Shown one piece after another: positions 1-8,587 of a stretch of 64,000 nucleotides of DNA. The notes beneath the pieces were generated by a model, which worked only from the letters and a program-made list of their open reading frames with translations, was not told the DNA's origin and made no database searches. The stretch is from Chloroflexi bacterium 44-23. GTDB lineage: Bacteria; Chloroflexota; Anaerolineae; Anaerolineales; Anaerolineaceae. Numbering within the stretch: the first letter of the stretch is position 1; every line of letters starts with the position of its first letter. Position numbers and translations under genes: made by a program. The stretch lies in NCBI GenBank assembly GCA_001899005.1, contig MKUW01000028.1, forward strand, positions 124,001 through 188,000, in the 5' to 3' direction.

Positions 1-779
1 AGGGATTCATGGTTGGCGGCCGTGCAGTCGGGGTAATCGTTACTGCTTCCCTGGTGGGGTTACTGGCTGAAAACGTATCCTGGAATGCAGTTTTTTGGGT
101 ACTGGCTGTCCTTACACTGCCACCCTTCCTACTTCTTGGGAGAGTGAAGGAGCCTATACGGCCTCAAGAAAGAGAATTTGACTGGAAGGCATTCGCTGCA
201 TTTAAACAGTTGCCAGTTATCGGTCTGGCTACCATTGGTTTTATTTTTTTTCTGATCATTGTTGGTACCAATCAGCTGGTTAACCCTTTCTTACAGCGAG
301 AATTTAATATCTCCCTCAGCACTGCAGGTTTTTTTACTACAATTTGGGGCATCGGGGTAATTATGGGCAGCATACTGGGTGGAGCATTGATCAATAAGGT
401 TGGCAATCGTAATGCTATCTTTATATCCATGGGGATCGCATTTGCTGCAATTATGGCGCTGGCTGGAATCAGCCAATTGGCTATAGCCTGGATCATCGTC
501 ACCTTGTTTGGGTTATGTTATGGCACCTATCAGACTGTTTATTTTGCCATTTCAATGGAGTATACCGATCCGAGGATCGCAGCTACCATGTTCTCCATAT
601 TGATGGCAGTGACCAATATTGGGCAAGGAGTCGGGCTTGGTTTGACTGGCTTTTTCAGTGATTCATTCGGATTTCAAACCACTTTTGTCATTATGGCGCT
701 GCTCAACTTGCTGGCATTGCCATTTCTGTCAATGATTTTTGGAGGGCGGTTCAAGAAAAGAACTGTACAAGCAGGATAA
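1..779 (+). CDS. MFS transporter, C-terminal part (gene cut by window start)
   Basis: The frame is open from the first bases of the window, so the N-terminal half of this major facilitator protein lies outside. The visible part has about seven hydrophobic segments. A loop after the second is charged and ends in an E-F-D-W-K stretch, typical of the central cytoplasmic loop, followed by the C-terminal six-helix bundle. An internal ATG at position 9 is only a methionine in a helix (G-F-M-V-G-G-R), not a start. The protein ends with a basic tail (FKKRT). It is probably an inner-membrane drug or metabolite exporter of the DHA type, but the substrate cannot be read from the sequence. The next gene is convergent. 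Confidence 0.85.
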   Translation, partial: GFMVGGRAVGVIVTASLVGLLAENVSWNAVFWVLAVLTLPPFLLLGRVKEPIRPQEREFDWKAFAAFKQLPVIGLATIGFIFFLIIVGTNQLVNPFLQREFNISLSTAGFFTTIWGIGVIMGSILGGALINKVGNRNAIFISMGIAFAAIMALAGISQLAIAWIIVTLFGLCYGTYQTVYFAISMEYTDPRIAATMFSILMAVTNIGQGVGLGLTGFFSDSFGFQTTFVIMALLNLLALPFLSMIFGGRFKKRTVQAG

Positions 780-863
780 TTTCGTCCGCCTTCAAAATAT
801 TTAGGCAGATCCCAGAAATGACTATCCACTGAAAATGTTCTTCTTTTAAGAAACATTCGGAAT

Positions 864-1631
864 TTAAGAATTAATTGCCGCTGGAATAAATAAAGCGAAT
901 GGGATCTCATCCTTATAGAAAAATCTTTGAAATAACTCAATGTCGCGTGTCATTCTCGAAGGCACCAAAATGGCATAACGACAACCACGCTCTACACCCC
1001 ACTGATGCAGAGTATGCATTAAGGCAGAGCTTAAGCCTTTGCGTCGAAAAGCTGGGTGAGTAAACATATCAGCGATATATAGGTATTGTTCATCGATCGC
1101 TACAGCCTGAGCTTTGGCACCAATTTTACCCTCATAGGTTGCATATAAACTTAATATATTGGTGTCTGACAAGCTGAGGGTGCTGGCAGGATAATCTGGT
1201 TCTATAGTATTCACCAAAGCCACGTTTTGAGAATTTTCAATCGGAAAAATTTCCACTTTCTCATTATTGTCTTTTCCCCGATTTTTTGCCTTCAATTTGT
1301 GTAACATTAATGTATTGTTCCATGCATGTAGATAGCCAATATCGCGGTATCCAGGTATAAGAAAACTAAGATTATGAGAAAAAACATTCAAAACAAATTC
1401 CTGTGATTTTTCTCCCAAATAAATGTGGATTTCCTGGTCCACGATCACCGGCGAGATCTCACCTGCAAAGAATTCCAGGTTATATGAAAAACTTCTGGGC
1501 CAGGGGTGTTGTAATTTTTGGATATACTCTATTCCCGAGAGTTGATTAAATTTAATCGGTTTTGCATTTAATTCAAGCTGGTTTTTGTAGAAAATGGCAT
1601 TCAGAAAAGCGGCAACGACTGGCTCATTCAT
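864..1631 (-). CDS. GNAT-family N-acetyltransferase
   Basis: A 255-residue protein whose last 80 residues carry a GNAT acetyl-CoA-binding fold: a beta strand (YLYIADMFTHP) followed by the pyrophosphate-binding motif A, here R-R-K-G-L-S-S-A-L, and the helix after it. The N-terminal two thirds match no family I recognise and probably form a substrate-binding or second degenerate GNAT domain. I chose the ATG at 1631 (MNEPVV) although the frame stays open to 1754. This ATG overlaps the stop of the upstream Nudix-like gene by 8 bases (ATGAATGA), the usual geometry for translational coupling. The acyl acceptor is unknown. Pairing with the Nudix-like gene suggests one two-gene unit. Confidence 0.75.
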   Translation of the reverse strand: MNEPVVAAFLNAIFYKNQLELNAKPIKFNQLSGIEYIQKLQHPWPRSFSYNLEFFAGEISPVIVDQEIHIYLGEKSQEFVLNVFSHNLSFLIPGYRDIGYLHAWNNTLMLHKLKAKNRGKDNNEKVEIFPIENSQNVALVNTIEPDYPASTLSLSDTNILSLYATYEGKIGAKAQAVAIDEQYLYIADMFTHPAFRRKGLSSALMHTLHQWGVERGCRYAILVPSRMTRDIELFQRFFYKDEIPFALFIPAAINS

Positions 1632-2232
1632 TTTCCTTGCCAAACCCCTTTTCCAATAATACATTAAGCGATTCAAATGGCACCCAACCCCATTTGTGTT
1701 TACTGACAAGTTGATCAGCTTGCGGATCGGGTTTCTCATTAGTGAAAAAATCACGATCTGGTAAATTCGGGATGAGCGCTTCGACCTGAAAAATATGGTA
1801 ACTACTACGCAATCCGGGGTAGGAAACTGACTCTCCCTCTTTTATTCTAGCGACACACATTTCCGTCAATATTTTTGTTGAAACGGAATTGATTTGTAGT
1901 TCTTCTTCCAAACAGCGAATCGCCCCCAGGCGCCACCCTTCGCCCGCATGCATTTTTTCACTGGGAGGTAAAGAACGAGCGCGGGTGCGGCCATCACTAA
2001 GAAATTGCTCTTTTTCTACCAATACTTTATTGCCTTGTCGAATGATGACCTGCACAACAGACAAAACCCGAACCGGCGGGTTATTTTGCAATCCACTTTC
2101 ACCTTTGGTAATCTCTTCAAACAGGTTTTCGACGGTTTTGGATTGACCTACACCCCAATACTTATAATTGATCTGATTTTTGATCAACCATCTTTCAAGA
2201 TCTGCCAGTGAATTCATTCGAATTTGTGCCAT
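1624..2232 (-). CDS. Nudix-like protein with partly degenerate Nudix box
   Basis: A 202-residue protein. Around residues 92-114 it has most of a Nudix box (G-x5-E-x7-R-E-U-x-E-E-x-G-U). E98, R106, L108, E110, E111 and I114 align, and the metal-binding pair E110-E111 is intact. The first glycine is E92, the glutamate after the arginine is C107 and the last glycine is Q113. The core strand V-Q-V-I-I-R-Q-G-N-K-V-L-V before the box fits the fold. The preceding segment (residues 1-50) is helical and may recognise substrate or a partner. It may hydrolyse a nucleoside-diphosphate-linked compound, or may have become a binding protein. The first gene of a two-gene unit with the downstream GNAT gene. 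An alternative ATG lies at 2217. Confidence 0.6.
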   Translation of the reverse strand: MAQIRMNSLADLERWLIKNQINYKYWGVGQSKTVENLFEEITKGESGLQNNPPVRVLSVVQVIIRQGNKVLVEKEQFLSDGRTRARSLPPSEKMHAGEGWRLGAIRCLEEELQINSVSTKILTEMCVARIKEGESVSYPGLRSSYHIFQVEALIPNLPDRDFFTNEKPDPQADQLVSKHKWGWVPFESLNVLLEKGFGKENE

Positions 2233-2618
2233 CTTTCAATGCAATTCCATGCTGGGGAGTCCAAATAGGTATCTGCATTTAATTGTATACTTGTATTGTA
2301 GCGCAAATTGTGGGCCAAATCCATGTAATATTTCTGCAAATTAATCGCCTCCGGAAATGCTTGAACAATTCTGCGGCGGGAAAAAGACATCCGTTTTTAA
2401 GTCCTTCTTTCCAGGTTGGTAACCATATTAAAGATTAGCTTTTAAATTTAGTATGCTTTGGCAAAAAACAGGTTTGTGGAGTGTTCTTGTTTTTCGAAAA
2501 GAAACGAAATTTGCATTGAAATTTTAATATCGTGCTATCATAATAGAGTGTTTATTCACATTTTTTCATTTTCCAAAGTGCGTAACAGACATTAGTTGTA
2601 ACAAAGCGGGTATTTGCT
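2233..2618. other. Divergent intergenic region, Nudix-like / PilZ
   Basis: An AT-rich gap of 386 bases between two divergently transcribed genes. It should hold the promoters of both. A plausible sigma-70 promoter for the PilZ gene is listed separately. No credible coding frame or strong hairpin is seen. Confidence 0.5.
2516..2544 (+). promoter_or_regulatory. Candidate sigma-70 promoter for the PilZ gene
   Basis: A -35 box TTGAAA (2516-2521) and a -10 box CATAAT (2539-2544) are separated by 17 bases, about 75 bases ahead of the PilZ start codon. Each box differs from consensus at one or two positions. Prediction from sequence only. Confidence 0.45.
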
Positions 2619-2906
2619 ATGGATGATAATGAATTTAGTTTCGAAGAAAGTCGGCGCGCTAATCGGATTATTTGGAATCGCCCTGTTCGTATTATTACAC
2701 CTGTCCAATTACCTGCCCTTATTCTGAATGTAAGCGCAGTTGGGCTTCTACTTAATACTCATTTTGATAAGTCCCTGGTGGAAGGTTGTGATATTGAGGT
2801 AGTCATTCCGCACGCTACGGGAAAAGATATTATTACCGTAAAAGGTAAAATTGTGCGGGTGAAAAAATTCCAAGATAAACTACAAGTCGCAATCGATATT
2901 AAGTAA
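2619..2906 (+). CDS. PilZ-domain protein (putative cyclic-di-GMP receptor)
   Basis: A 95-residue single-domain protein. An R-R-x-x-R stretch at residues 12-16 is followed, after about 22 residues, by N-x-S-x-x-G (NVSAVG, about residues 39-44). Together these match the two c-di-GMP-binding motifs of PilZ domains (RxxxR and D/NxSxxG). The rest is beta-rich, as expected for the PilZ barrel. PilZ proteins bind c-di-GMP and pass the signal to motility or polysaccharide machinery. Two diguanylate-cyclase-type genes lie elsewhere in the window (34.4 and 44.2 kb) and could supply the signal, though that link is inference. It stands alone, with its own probable promoter. Confidence 0.75.
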   Translation: MDDNEFSFEESRRANRIIWNRPVRIITPVQLPALILNVSAVGLLLNTHFDKSLVEGCDIEVVIPHATGKDIITVKGKIVRVKKFQDKLQVAIDIK

Positions 2907-3034
2907 TCCCAACTACTTTGCTATAACTTCAAAACTCGCAAAACGGAAGATTAACAAGAATTTCCCGTAAAAATGACCTGTTTCCTGATGAAGGCCAGAG
3001 TCTTTATCCTTACATTGCTAACCGATATAAAAGC

Positions 3035-3775
3035 CTAACCTTCTTGAATGTCATCCCAGGGGTATATCTCAGTTCCTTTTGCCTTTTCACGGATGGCAGG
3101 GTCATTTGAATAGTAGCCACGTTTGTCTGGGGGTATCAATTCTGAAATACTTTTCATAATTTCGTGACCAAGTTCATCGAGCTTTCCCCGATTTTCACGC
3201 CCGCGGATATCCAGGTTAAACGGGCCAATCTGTTTACCAATCCTGGTGGTAATCCGGCTTCTTTTACCTTTTCTTAAATGGGGTAAGAAGGTTTCCAAAC
3301 CATCAAACCCCACTGGGATAATGGGAGCACCCGTGCGTACTGCCAGAAACGCAACCCCAGGACGAGCCGGCCGCAAGACATTTGCCCAATTTCCCCCTTC
3401 GGGAAAGATGGCCAGCACTCCATTTTGACTGATAATCCTTTCAGAGGCGGAGAACGTTTCGCGTGAGACGGATCCGCGAAAGACCGGAATAAATCCCCAC
3501 ATGTTTCGCAGCCATTCTGTCCAGCGCGGTGCATTAGGGGTCTGGGTACCTCCCAGAAATTCCACACCCCACGGCGCAATCCTGATCATAGCCAACGGAT
3601 CCAAAAAACTAAAATGATTCCCTACCATCAAAAGTGGCCCACGCGATGGGAGATTCTCCTTGCCGACAATTTCAAAATCTGCAGTTGTTGCAAAGAGAAG
3701 ATGTATCAGGCTTTTTAATATTGTACGGACTGTCCTTCGCCGAGGATACGAGTAAACTGTTGAAATGGATTTCAT
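3035..3775 (-). CDS. 1-acyl-sn-glycerol-3-phosphate acyltransferase family
   Basis: A 246-residue PlsC-like enzyme that should transfer an acyl group to lysophosphatidate or a related glycerolipid at the inner face of the membrane. The catalytic H-x4-D motif is N-H-F-S-F-L-D (H54, D59). The glycerol-phosphate-binding motif is F-P-E-G-G (residues 124-128, usually FPEGT), and a third block, P-I-I-P-V-G, follows. I start at the ATG at 3775 because AAGGTG stands about eight bases upstream. The frame is open further, but those residues are unlike the family. It is the last gene downstream of the ABC importer and phosphodiesterase genes, 124 bases after the latter. That position suggests recycling of glycerophospholipid parts. 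Confidence 0.85.
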   Translation of the reverse strand: MKSISTVYSYPRRRTVRTILKSLIHLLFATTADFEIVGKENLPSRGPLLMVGNHFSFLDPLAMIRIAPWGVEFLGGTQTPNAPRWTEWLRNMWGFIPVFRGSVSRETFSASERIISQNGVLAIFPEGGNWANVLRPARPGVAFLAVRTGAPIIPVGFDGLETFLPHLRKGKRSRITTRIGKQIGPFNLDIRGRENRGKLDELGHEIMKSISELIPPDKRGYYSNDPAIREKAKGTEIYPWDDIQEG

Positions 3776-3899
3776 AATAGTGCACCTTATTTTGATATTG
3801 CAGATAAGTATAGTATGCAAAATTATCTTGATCAAGCGCTTCGAAGGATTCTAACAAATGTAAGTAGGCAATTGAAAAGGGCCTGCAAAGAAGATCATC

Positions 3900-4646
3900 T
3901 CAGACGATTCCATCCCTATTTTGCTTATTAGTGAGTACATCGTTAAGCCGGTCAGGAAAATTCGTTAAAATCCCATCCATACCCATACTAAGAAGTGTTT
4001 CCATATCGGGAGGATCATCAACAATCCATGGATAAATGGCAACACCATGTGCTTTAATCTCAGCCACCACTTGCGGTGTTAATGCGTGAAAATAAGGCAT
4101 GCAGGCTGAAATACCATGTTTCCGGCAATAGGCGCCATAATCATAGATCCAGTTATCAAAAGGAAAGAGTAGTTTAACTTCCGGAGCCAGACTTCCAAAA
4201 TGAATAACCGATGGATGATTGGCAGAGAAAAGAATGATTTTATTCTGCTGCCCAGAACGGTAAATGACATCGCATACTTTTTCTTCCAAATGAGGATAAG
4301 GAATCATGCTATTCTTCAATTCAAGAAAAGTGATAACTTCAATATTCTGAGTGAATTCCAAATATTCAGCCAATGTGGGTATCAAATTAATTCCAAATTC
4401 AACCGCAAACTTACCCGATGCATTCAATTTCCTCAACTGGGAATAGGTGTAATCCATTAAGAATCCAGATTCACCAGTGATGCGCTTCAGGTTCTCATCA
4501 TGGAAAATCATCACCTCTCCATCTTTGGAAAGCTGCACATCCAGTTCGATCGCATCCACACCTAAGTCGAGCGCTTTTTGGAAAGCTAACATCGTGTTTT
4601 CAGGATATTCTCCCGAAAATCCTCGATGCGCGATATTAATCGTCAT
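3900..4646 (-). CDS. Glycerophosphodiester phosphodiesterase
   Basis: A 248-residue GDPD/UgpQ-type enzyme that cleaves glycerophosphodiesters to glycerol-3-phosphate and an alcohol. Family residues are in place: H7-R8-G at the N-terminus, E16-N17-T18, the metal ligands E34 and D36 (E-L-D), and H49-D50. No signal peptide is visible, so it is probably cytoplasmic and acts on imported substrate. The start is the ATG at 4646 with GGAG just upstream. The longer open frame adds 50 residues unlike the family. It lies 79 bases after the ABC ATPase gene in the same direction, which resembles the ugp arrangement although the transporter belongs to another family. Confidence 0.9.
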   Translation of the reverse strand: MTINIAHRGFSGEYPENTMLAFQKALDLGVDAIELDVQLSKDGEVMIFHDENLKRITGESGFLMDYTYSQLRKLNASGKFAVEFGINLIPTLAEYLEFTQNIEVITFLELKNSMIPYPHLEEKVCDVIYRSGQQNKIILFSANHPSVIHFGSLAPEVKLLFPFDNWIYDYGAYCRKHGISACMPYFHALTPQVVAEIKAHGVAIYPWIVDDPPDMETLLSMGMDGILTNFPDRLNDVLTNKQNRDGIV

Positions 4647-4725
4647 ACGAGCTCCAAAAATATTATGAATAGTCCCGTTTTCAAATCTGAATTTATCCCG
4701 AATATAACAAAGCCAGGTTAAATTC

Positions 4726-5733
4726 CTACAACTCAATGACCTGATCTTTTGGAATAGCGAGATAAACCTCTTTTTTATCCGGCAATGGTAAACCACCTTT
4801 ATAGATCATATCGGCATTAATATCGATACCAGAACTATGTATGCTATACCGGTAAATACTTCCGTGGCTGAAACTATGGCTGATCGTACCCCGCAAGTGA
4901 TATTTATCTTCGCCAACTTCCGGTTCACTCCCTATACTAACGATTTCCGGGCGAATGGCAACAGTCTCACAATCAACCTTTTCACCACAAGCTTTGCTAA
5001 AATCAGCTGCAGGAATGATGGAGTAGTTGCCTATAAAAGTTGCAGCAAATAATGTGCGGGGTTTTGAATACAAATCAATGGGAGATCCACTTTGTTCGAT
5101 GTATCCTGCGCTCATCAGATGGATTACATCCGACATGACCATGGCTTCATCTTGATCATGGGTTACAAAAATTGTCGTAATTTGCAATTCCTTCTGAATT
5201 CGACGAATTTCGACTCGCAGGTTACGCCTTAAGAGTGCATCTATCGCAGAAAGGGGTTCATCCAGAAGCAAAACCTTGGGTTCGGTTACAATAGCGCGAG
5301 CCAGAGCTACACGTTGTTGCTGGCCTCCTGAAAGACGATTGGGATACTGATCAATTTTGTCTGAAAGGCCGACCAACCCTAAAATCTCTTTTACTTTAAC
5401 ATCGATCTCAGCCTTTGGTATTTTTTTTGTTTTTAAGCCGAATGCGACATTTTGAGCAACTGTCAGGTTTGGAAAAAGCGAATATTGTTGAAAAACCATA
5501 CCAATGCCACGGTCACGCGGGCCAACCTCAGTTACGTCTTTTCCATCCAAGAACACATGACCGGATGAAACTGTTTCAAGGCCAGCCAGACAGCGCAATA
5601 AAGTGCTCTTACCACAACCTGATGGCCCCAAGAGGGTAACCAATTGCCCTTTCTCGACACTTAAATTAATATTTTTCAAAACATGATTGTTTCCGTAATA
5701 CTTGTTGATTTCTTCGAAACGGATATAGGGCAT
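4726..5733 (-). CDS. ABC transporter ATP-binding protein (importer)
   Basis: A 335-residue ATPase of the PotA/FbpC/UgpC type. Walker A is GPSGCGKST (about residues 36-44), the signature is LSGGQQQR, Walker B is LLLDEPLSA, and the H-loop is in VTHDQDEA. The C-terminal 100 residues form the regulatory TOBE-like domain, with the AIRPE motif. It powers the two permeases encoded immediately upstream; the gap to the nearer one is 2 bases. The family covers spermidine, ferric iron, thiamine, phosphonate and glycerol-phosphate importers, so the ATPase alone does not fix the substrate. Confidence 0.92.
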   Translation of the reverse strand: MPYIRFEEINKYYGNNHVLKNINLSVEKGQLVTLLGPSGCGKSTLLRCLAGLETVSSGHVFLDGKDVTEVGPRDRGIGMVFQQYSLFPNLTVAQNVAFGLKTKKIPKAEIDVKVKEILGLVGLSDKIDQYPNRLSGGQQQRVALARAIVTEPKVLLLDEPLSAIDALLRRNLRVEIRRIQKELQITTIFVTHDQDEAMVMSDVIHLMSAGYIEQSGSPIDLYSKPRTLFAATFIGNYSIIPAADFSKACGEKVDCETVAIRPEIVSIGSEPEVGEDKYHLRGTISHSFSHGSIYRYSIHSSGIDINADMIYKGGLPLPDKKEVYLAIPKDQVIEL

Positions 5734-5735
5734 GA

Positions 5736-6539
5736 TTACCTACCTACATTTTCAATTTTCTGCCGGTTATCTCTGCTCTGCAGATAAAGAACCAATGCAG
5801 CTATTAGGAACGTGGTTGCCATAATGATGACAAATACTGCGGCAGCTTCTGTGCTGGAGCGCTTCATCGCCAGGAAAAGGTAAATCTGAACATTCTGAAA
5901 GGAAGATCCGGTAATGTTGCGAATAAGTACATAGTCACCAAAAATAATACCAACGGATAAAAGTGAAGAAACTGTTATTCCGGGTATGATGTTTGGAACA
6001 ATTACCTTGAAAAACGCGCTCAATTTGTTGGCTCCTAACATTTCTGCTGCTTCAATCAGCATTGGCATATTGATGGCTTGCATACTGTTGCGGATTCCTT
6101 GGTAAACATATGGAAGGATAATAATGCAATATGCGCCAATCAGCATCACCAAACGCAGCCCAAAGAAACCCCTGACCCCGGCATATAGCGAAAGGATACT
6201 GACTGAAAGAATAACGCCTTGAATGGTGTAGGGGATCATACACAAGATCTGGACAAATTTCTCGAGTTTAGGAAAGAAAATCGTTACAACAAACAGTGCC
6301 AATAAAGTCAGGAACACAGTCAATACGATCGGAATAATACAAACCAAAATTGTTCGCCCCAAAGACAACAAGAACGCTTTGCTGGAGAGCAAGGATTGAT
6401 AATGAGATAAGGTGAAACCCTCAGGTAGAATACCAGTCCATTTCTGAAACATGGAATAAATTGCTGTCGCAACAAGTGGGATTAGAAGATAAATGATGAC
6501 AACCACAATCACAATGGAAGAAAATCTGTTCCTTTTCAT
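5736..6539 (-). CDS. ABC transporter permease (second subunit)
   Basis: A 267-residue inner-membrane protein with about six hydrophobic helices. The EAA loop, which docks onto the ATPase, reads EAAEMLGANKLSAFFKVIVP and so matches the EAA-x3-G-x9-I-x-LP consensus. It belongs to the PotC/PhnV type of permease and pairs with the permease encoded just upstream. That gene's TAA is followed directly by this ATG with no gap, so the two are almost certainly translated together. Confidence 0.9.
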   Translation of the reverse strand: MKRNRFSSIVIVVVIIYLLIPLVATAIYSMFQKWTGILPEGFTLSHYQSLLSSKAFLLSLGRTILVCIIPIVLTVFLTLLALFVVTIFFPKLEKFVQILCMIPYTIQGVILSVSILSLYAGVRGFFGLRLVMLIGAYCIIILPYVYQGIRNSMQAINMPMLIEAAEMLGANKLSAFFKVIVPNIIPGITVSSLLSVGIIFGDYVLIRNITGSSFQNVQIYLFLAMKRSSTEAAAVFVIIMATTFLIAALVLYLQSRDNRQKIENVGR

Positions 6540-7400
6540 TTATGCCCCCTTCCATTGCGTCGTCTGACGATTAATATAATTATTGATCATAATAACTATC
6601 AACATCATCATCATCATTACTACCGAGAGCGCCGCCCCGAGATGCGGACGGGTGGTCATATCGCCCGTAAACATACCGGTAATGTTTACAGGTAATAGCG
6701 AATAATTATTCATTAGCAAAGCATAGGCAGTTGCATAAGCAGCCAACGCATTTGCGAAGAGCACACTTATCGTTCCAAAAATACTCGGCAGGAGAACCGG
6801 GACGCCAACTCTCGACCAGAATGTAATTGGCGATCCGCCCAGAAGTTTATTTGCTTCCTGCCATTCTTTACGGATCCCGTTAAATGCGGGAATTAACAAG
6901 AGAGTCGCCAGCGGAATCTGAAAATAAACGTACATTAGAATCAAGCCATTGCTAGTGTAAAGATCAAAGTTAGCAAGTGATTGCAATCCTAGTGTTTTGT
7001 CGAGCATGATCAAAACCCCTGAATTACCTAAAATAATCATGTATGCAAATGCCAGGGGAACCCCAGCAAAGTTGGAAGTCATGTTTAGTATTGTTAAAAA
7101 TAAATCTTTAAATTTCCCGCGGGAATTATGAGCTGCTTGCGCACCGATAAACCCGATAATTATTCCGAATAAAGTTGAAATAAGTGTAATCCGGATGCTG
7201 TTAATAATGGCTCTTTGATAGGACAGTTTCGTGAAGGCACTGACGTAATTTTCAAGTGTAAAAAAGATGCTGCTGTCAATTTCTGATCTGAAACTGCTAA
7301 GAATCATAATCACCAGCGGTAAAATTTCATAGAGAAATACAACCGTGAGGAAAGGGAGCAGAATTAAAAAATAAATTCTAATGTTCGCCTTTTTTTTCAA
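6540..7400 (-). CDS. ABC transporter permease (first subunit), TTG start
   Basis: A 286-residue inner-membrane permease of the PotB/PhnU type. It has about six helices and an EAA-like loop (E-A-N-K-L-L-G-G-S-P, then a V-P-V-L-L-P segment) near residue 180. The start codon is TTG at 7400. The choice is firm because AGGAGG lies five to six bases upstream and the first residues (KKKANIR) lead directly into the first helix. It follows the binding-protein gene after a 12-bp hairpin. Confidence 0.9.
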   Translation of the reverse strand: MKKKANIRIYFLILLPFLTVVFLYEILPLVIMILSSFRSEIDSSIFFTLENYVSAFTKLSYQRAIINSIRITLISTLFGIIIGFIGAQAAHNSRGKFKDLFLTILNMTSNFAGVPLAFAYMIILGNSGVLIMLDKTLGLQSLANFDLYTSNGLILMYVYFQIPLATLLLIPAFNGIRKEWQEANKLLGGSPITFWSRVGVPVLLPSIFGTISVLFANALAAYATAYALLMNNYSLLPVNITGMFTGDMTTRPHLGAALSVVMMMMMLIVIMINNYINRQTTQWKGA

Positions 7401-7416
7401 GAAACCTCCTATATTT

Positions 7417-7449
7417 AAGATGGGGCGAAAGCAAGTATCGCCCCATCTT
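7417..7449 (-). terminator. Intercistronic hairpin between binding protein and permease genes
   Basis: A perfect 12-bp inverted repeat (7417-7428 with 7438-7449) with a 9-base loop, G/C-rich in the middle. Read on the minus strand it lies between the binding-protein stop and the permease ribosome binding site and has no long T run behind it. Such hairpins often protect the 3' end of the binding-protein mRNA or terminate part of the transcripts, giving more binding protein than permease. Confidence 0.75.
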
Positions 7450-7489
7450 TAGTTTTAAACAGATTTTGTGAAAAAATTGCGAAGCAGGA

Positions 7490-8587
7490 TTAATTGCTCA
7501 TCAATGGGATAATTTCTGCTTCCCAGCGAGCGGAAATCTTGGCACCTGCTGCTGCATAAGCGGCTGCGTCTTTGACCGGGATTGAATTTGCGTAAGCAGC
7601 TTGCTGGAGAGTCGCATCCTGAATATCTTGTGGGATCACAATATCAGTTCGGGTGGGGATTGCACCGGCTTTCGCCAGATTGATTTGCCCCTCATCACTG
7701 AAAATGAACTCGCGTGCTAATGCGGCTGCATAGGGATGCGGCGCGTAAAAGTTGATGACAGAAGCATAGCCACTCAGGATAGATCCGTCTGAAGGAACAC
7801 CAACTGTGAATTTGTAGTTCGGGGTTTCGTTGCGATAAGTTAACGCATTGTAACTCCAGGTAACACCCAATTGAACCTCACCAGCCTGAATTCTTTGAAG
7901 AAGAATGTCGCCCTGATCAATGCGACCAGCTTTAGCCATCTCAGCCCAGAACTCAAAGGCAGGATCCAGGTTGTCTATGTCACCACCGAAGGCATAAGCA
8001 GTTGCCAATACGTTTGCTTGTCCAGTAGCACCACCAATAACATCACCAATTGTGATTTTGTATGTGCCTTTCCGAACATCTGCCCAGGAAGTCGGGGCAG
8101 GGTCTGAAGAAACATCATTGTTATAGATGAAGGTAGTCACGCCAGTGTAGGCAATCATCCACTTGCCGTCGGGACCTTTTGCCCAATCTGGAACGGTATT
8201 CCAATAAGTTGTTTTGTAGCCCTGAACTAAACCACGTGTGATTGATTCGGCTGTAAAGCCAAGACCAACATCGCCAATATCTTTTGTTGGGGCATCTTTT
8301 TCATTTTCGAACATATTGAGTTCTTCCGCTGAACTCATATCGGTATCAGCATGCGTAATACCGTATTTAGCAGTCAATCCCTTCCAGCTATCGCCCCAGT
8401 TTGCCCAGGAATCAGGCATACCAACGGATTCAACATGGCCTTCTTTTTTTGCTCCGGCGATGATCTCATCCAAAGTTGCTTTGTTTAAGTCAACTTTCTC
8501 TGTTCCGGCTTTTGTGCCACAACCAGCAAGAAGCAATGAAAATATAGCCAACAACAGAACGATTCTATAAATACCTTTTTTTTGCAT
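7490..8587 (-). CDS. ABC transporter substrate-binding lipoprotein
   Basis: A 365-residue extracytoplasmic solute-binding protein. The N-terminus is a lipoprotein signal: KKG, a hydrophobic stretch, then a lipobox L-L-A-G-C with the cysteine at residue 23. The mature part begins with A-x-x-E-G and contains W-A-D-V, features of the periplasmic binding proteins for iron, thiamine, polyamine or phosphonates (AfuA/PotD superfamily). AAGGAGATAAAAA precedes the ATG. It is the first gene of the import operon. The phosphodiesterase and acyltransferase genes downstream suggest a phosphorus-containing ligand such as a glycerophosphodiester or aminoethylphosphonate. That is inference; a polyamine or metal ligand is not excluded. 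Confidence 0.88.
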   Translation of the reverse strand: MQKKGIYRIVLLLAIFSLLLAGCGTKAGTEKVDLNKATLDEIIAGAKKEGHVESVGMPDSWANWGDSWKGLTAKYGITHADTDMSSAEELNMFENEKDAPTKDIGDVGLGFTAESITRGLVQGYKTTYWNTVPDWAKGPDGKWMIAYTGVTTFIYNNDVSSDPAPTSWADVRKGTYKITIGDVIGGATGQANVLATAYAFGGDIDNLDPAFEFWAEMAKAGRIDQGDILLQRIQAGEVQLGVTWSYNALTYRNETPNYKFTVGVPSDGSILSGYASVINFYAPHPYAAALAREFIFSDEGQINLAKAGAIPTRTDIVIPQDIQDATLQQAAYANSIPVKDAAAYAAAGAKISARWEAEIIPLMSN

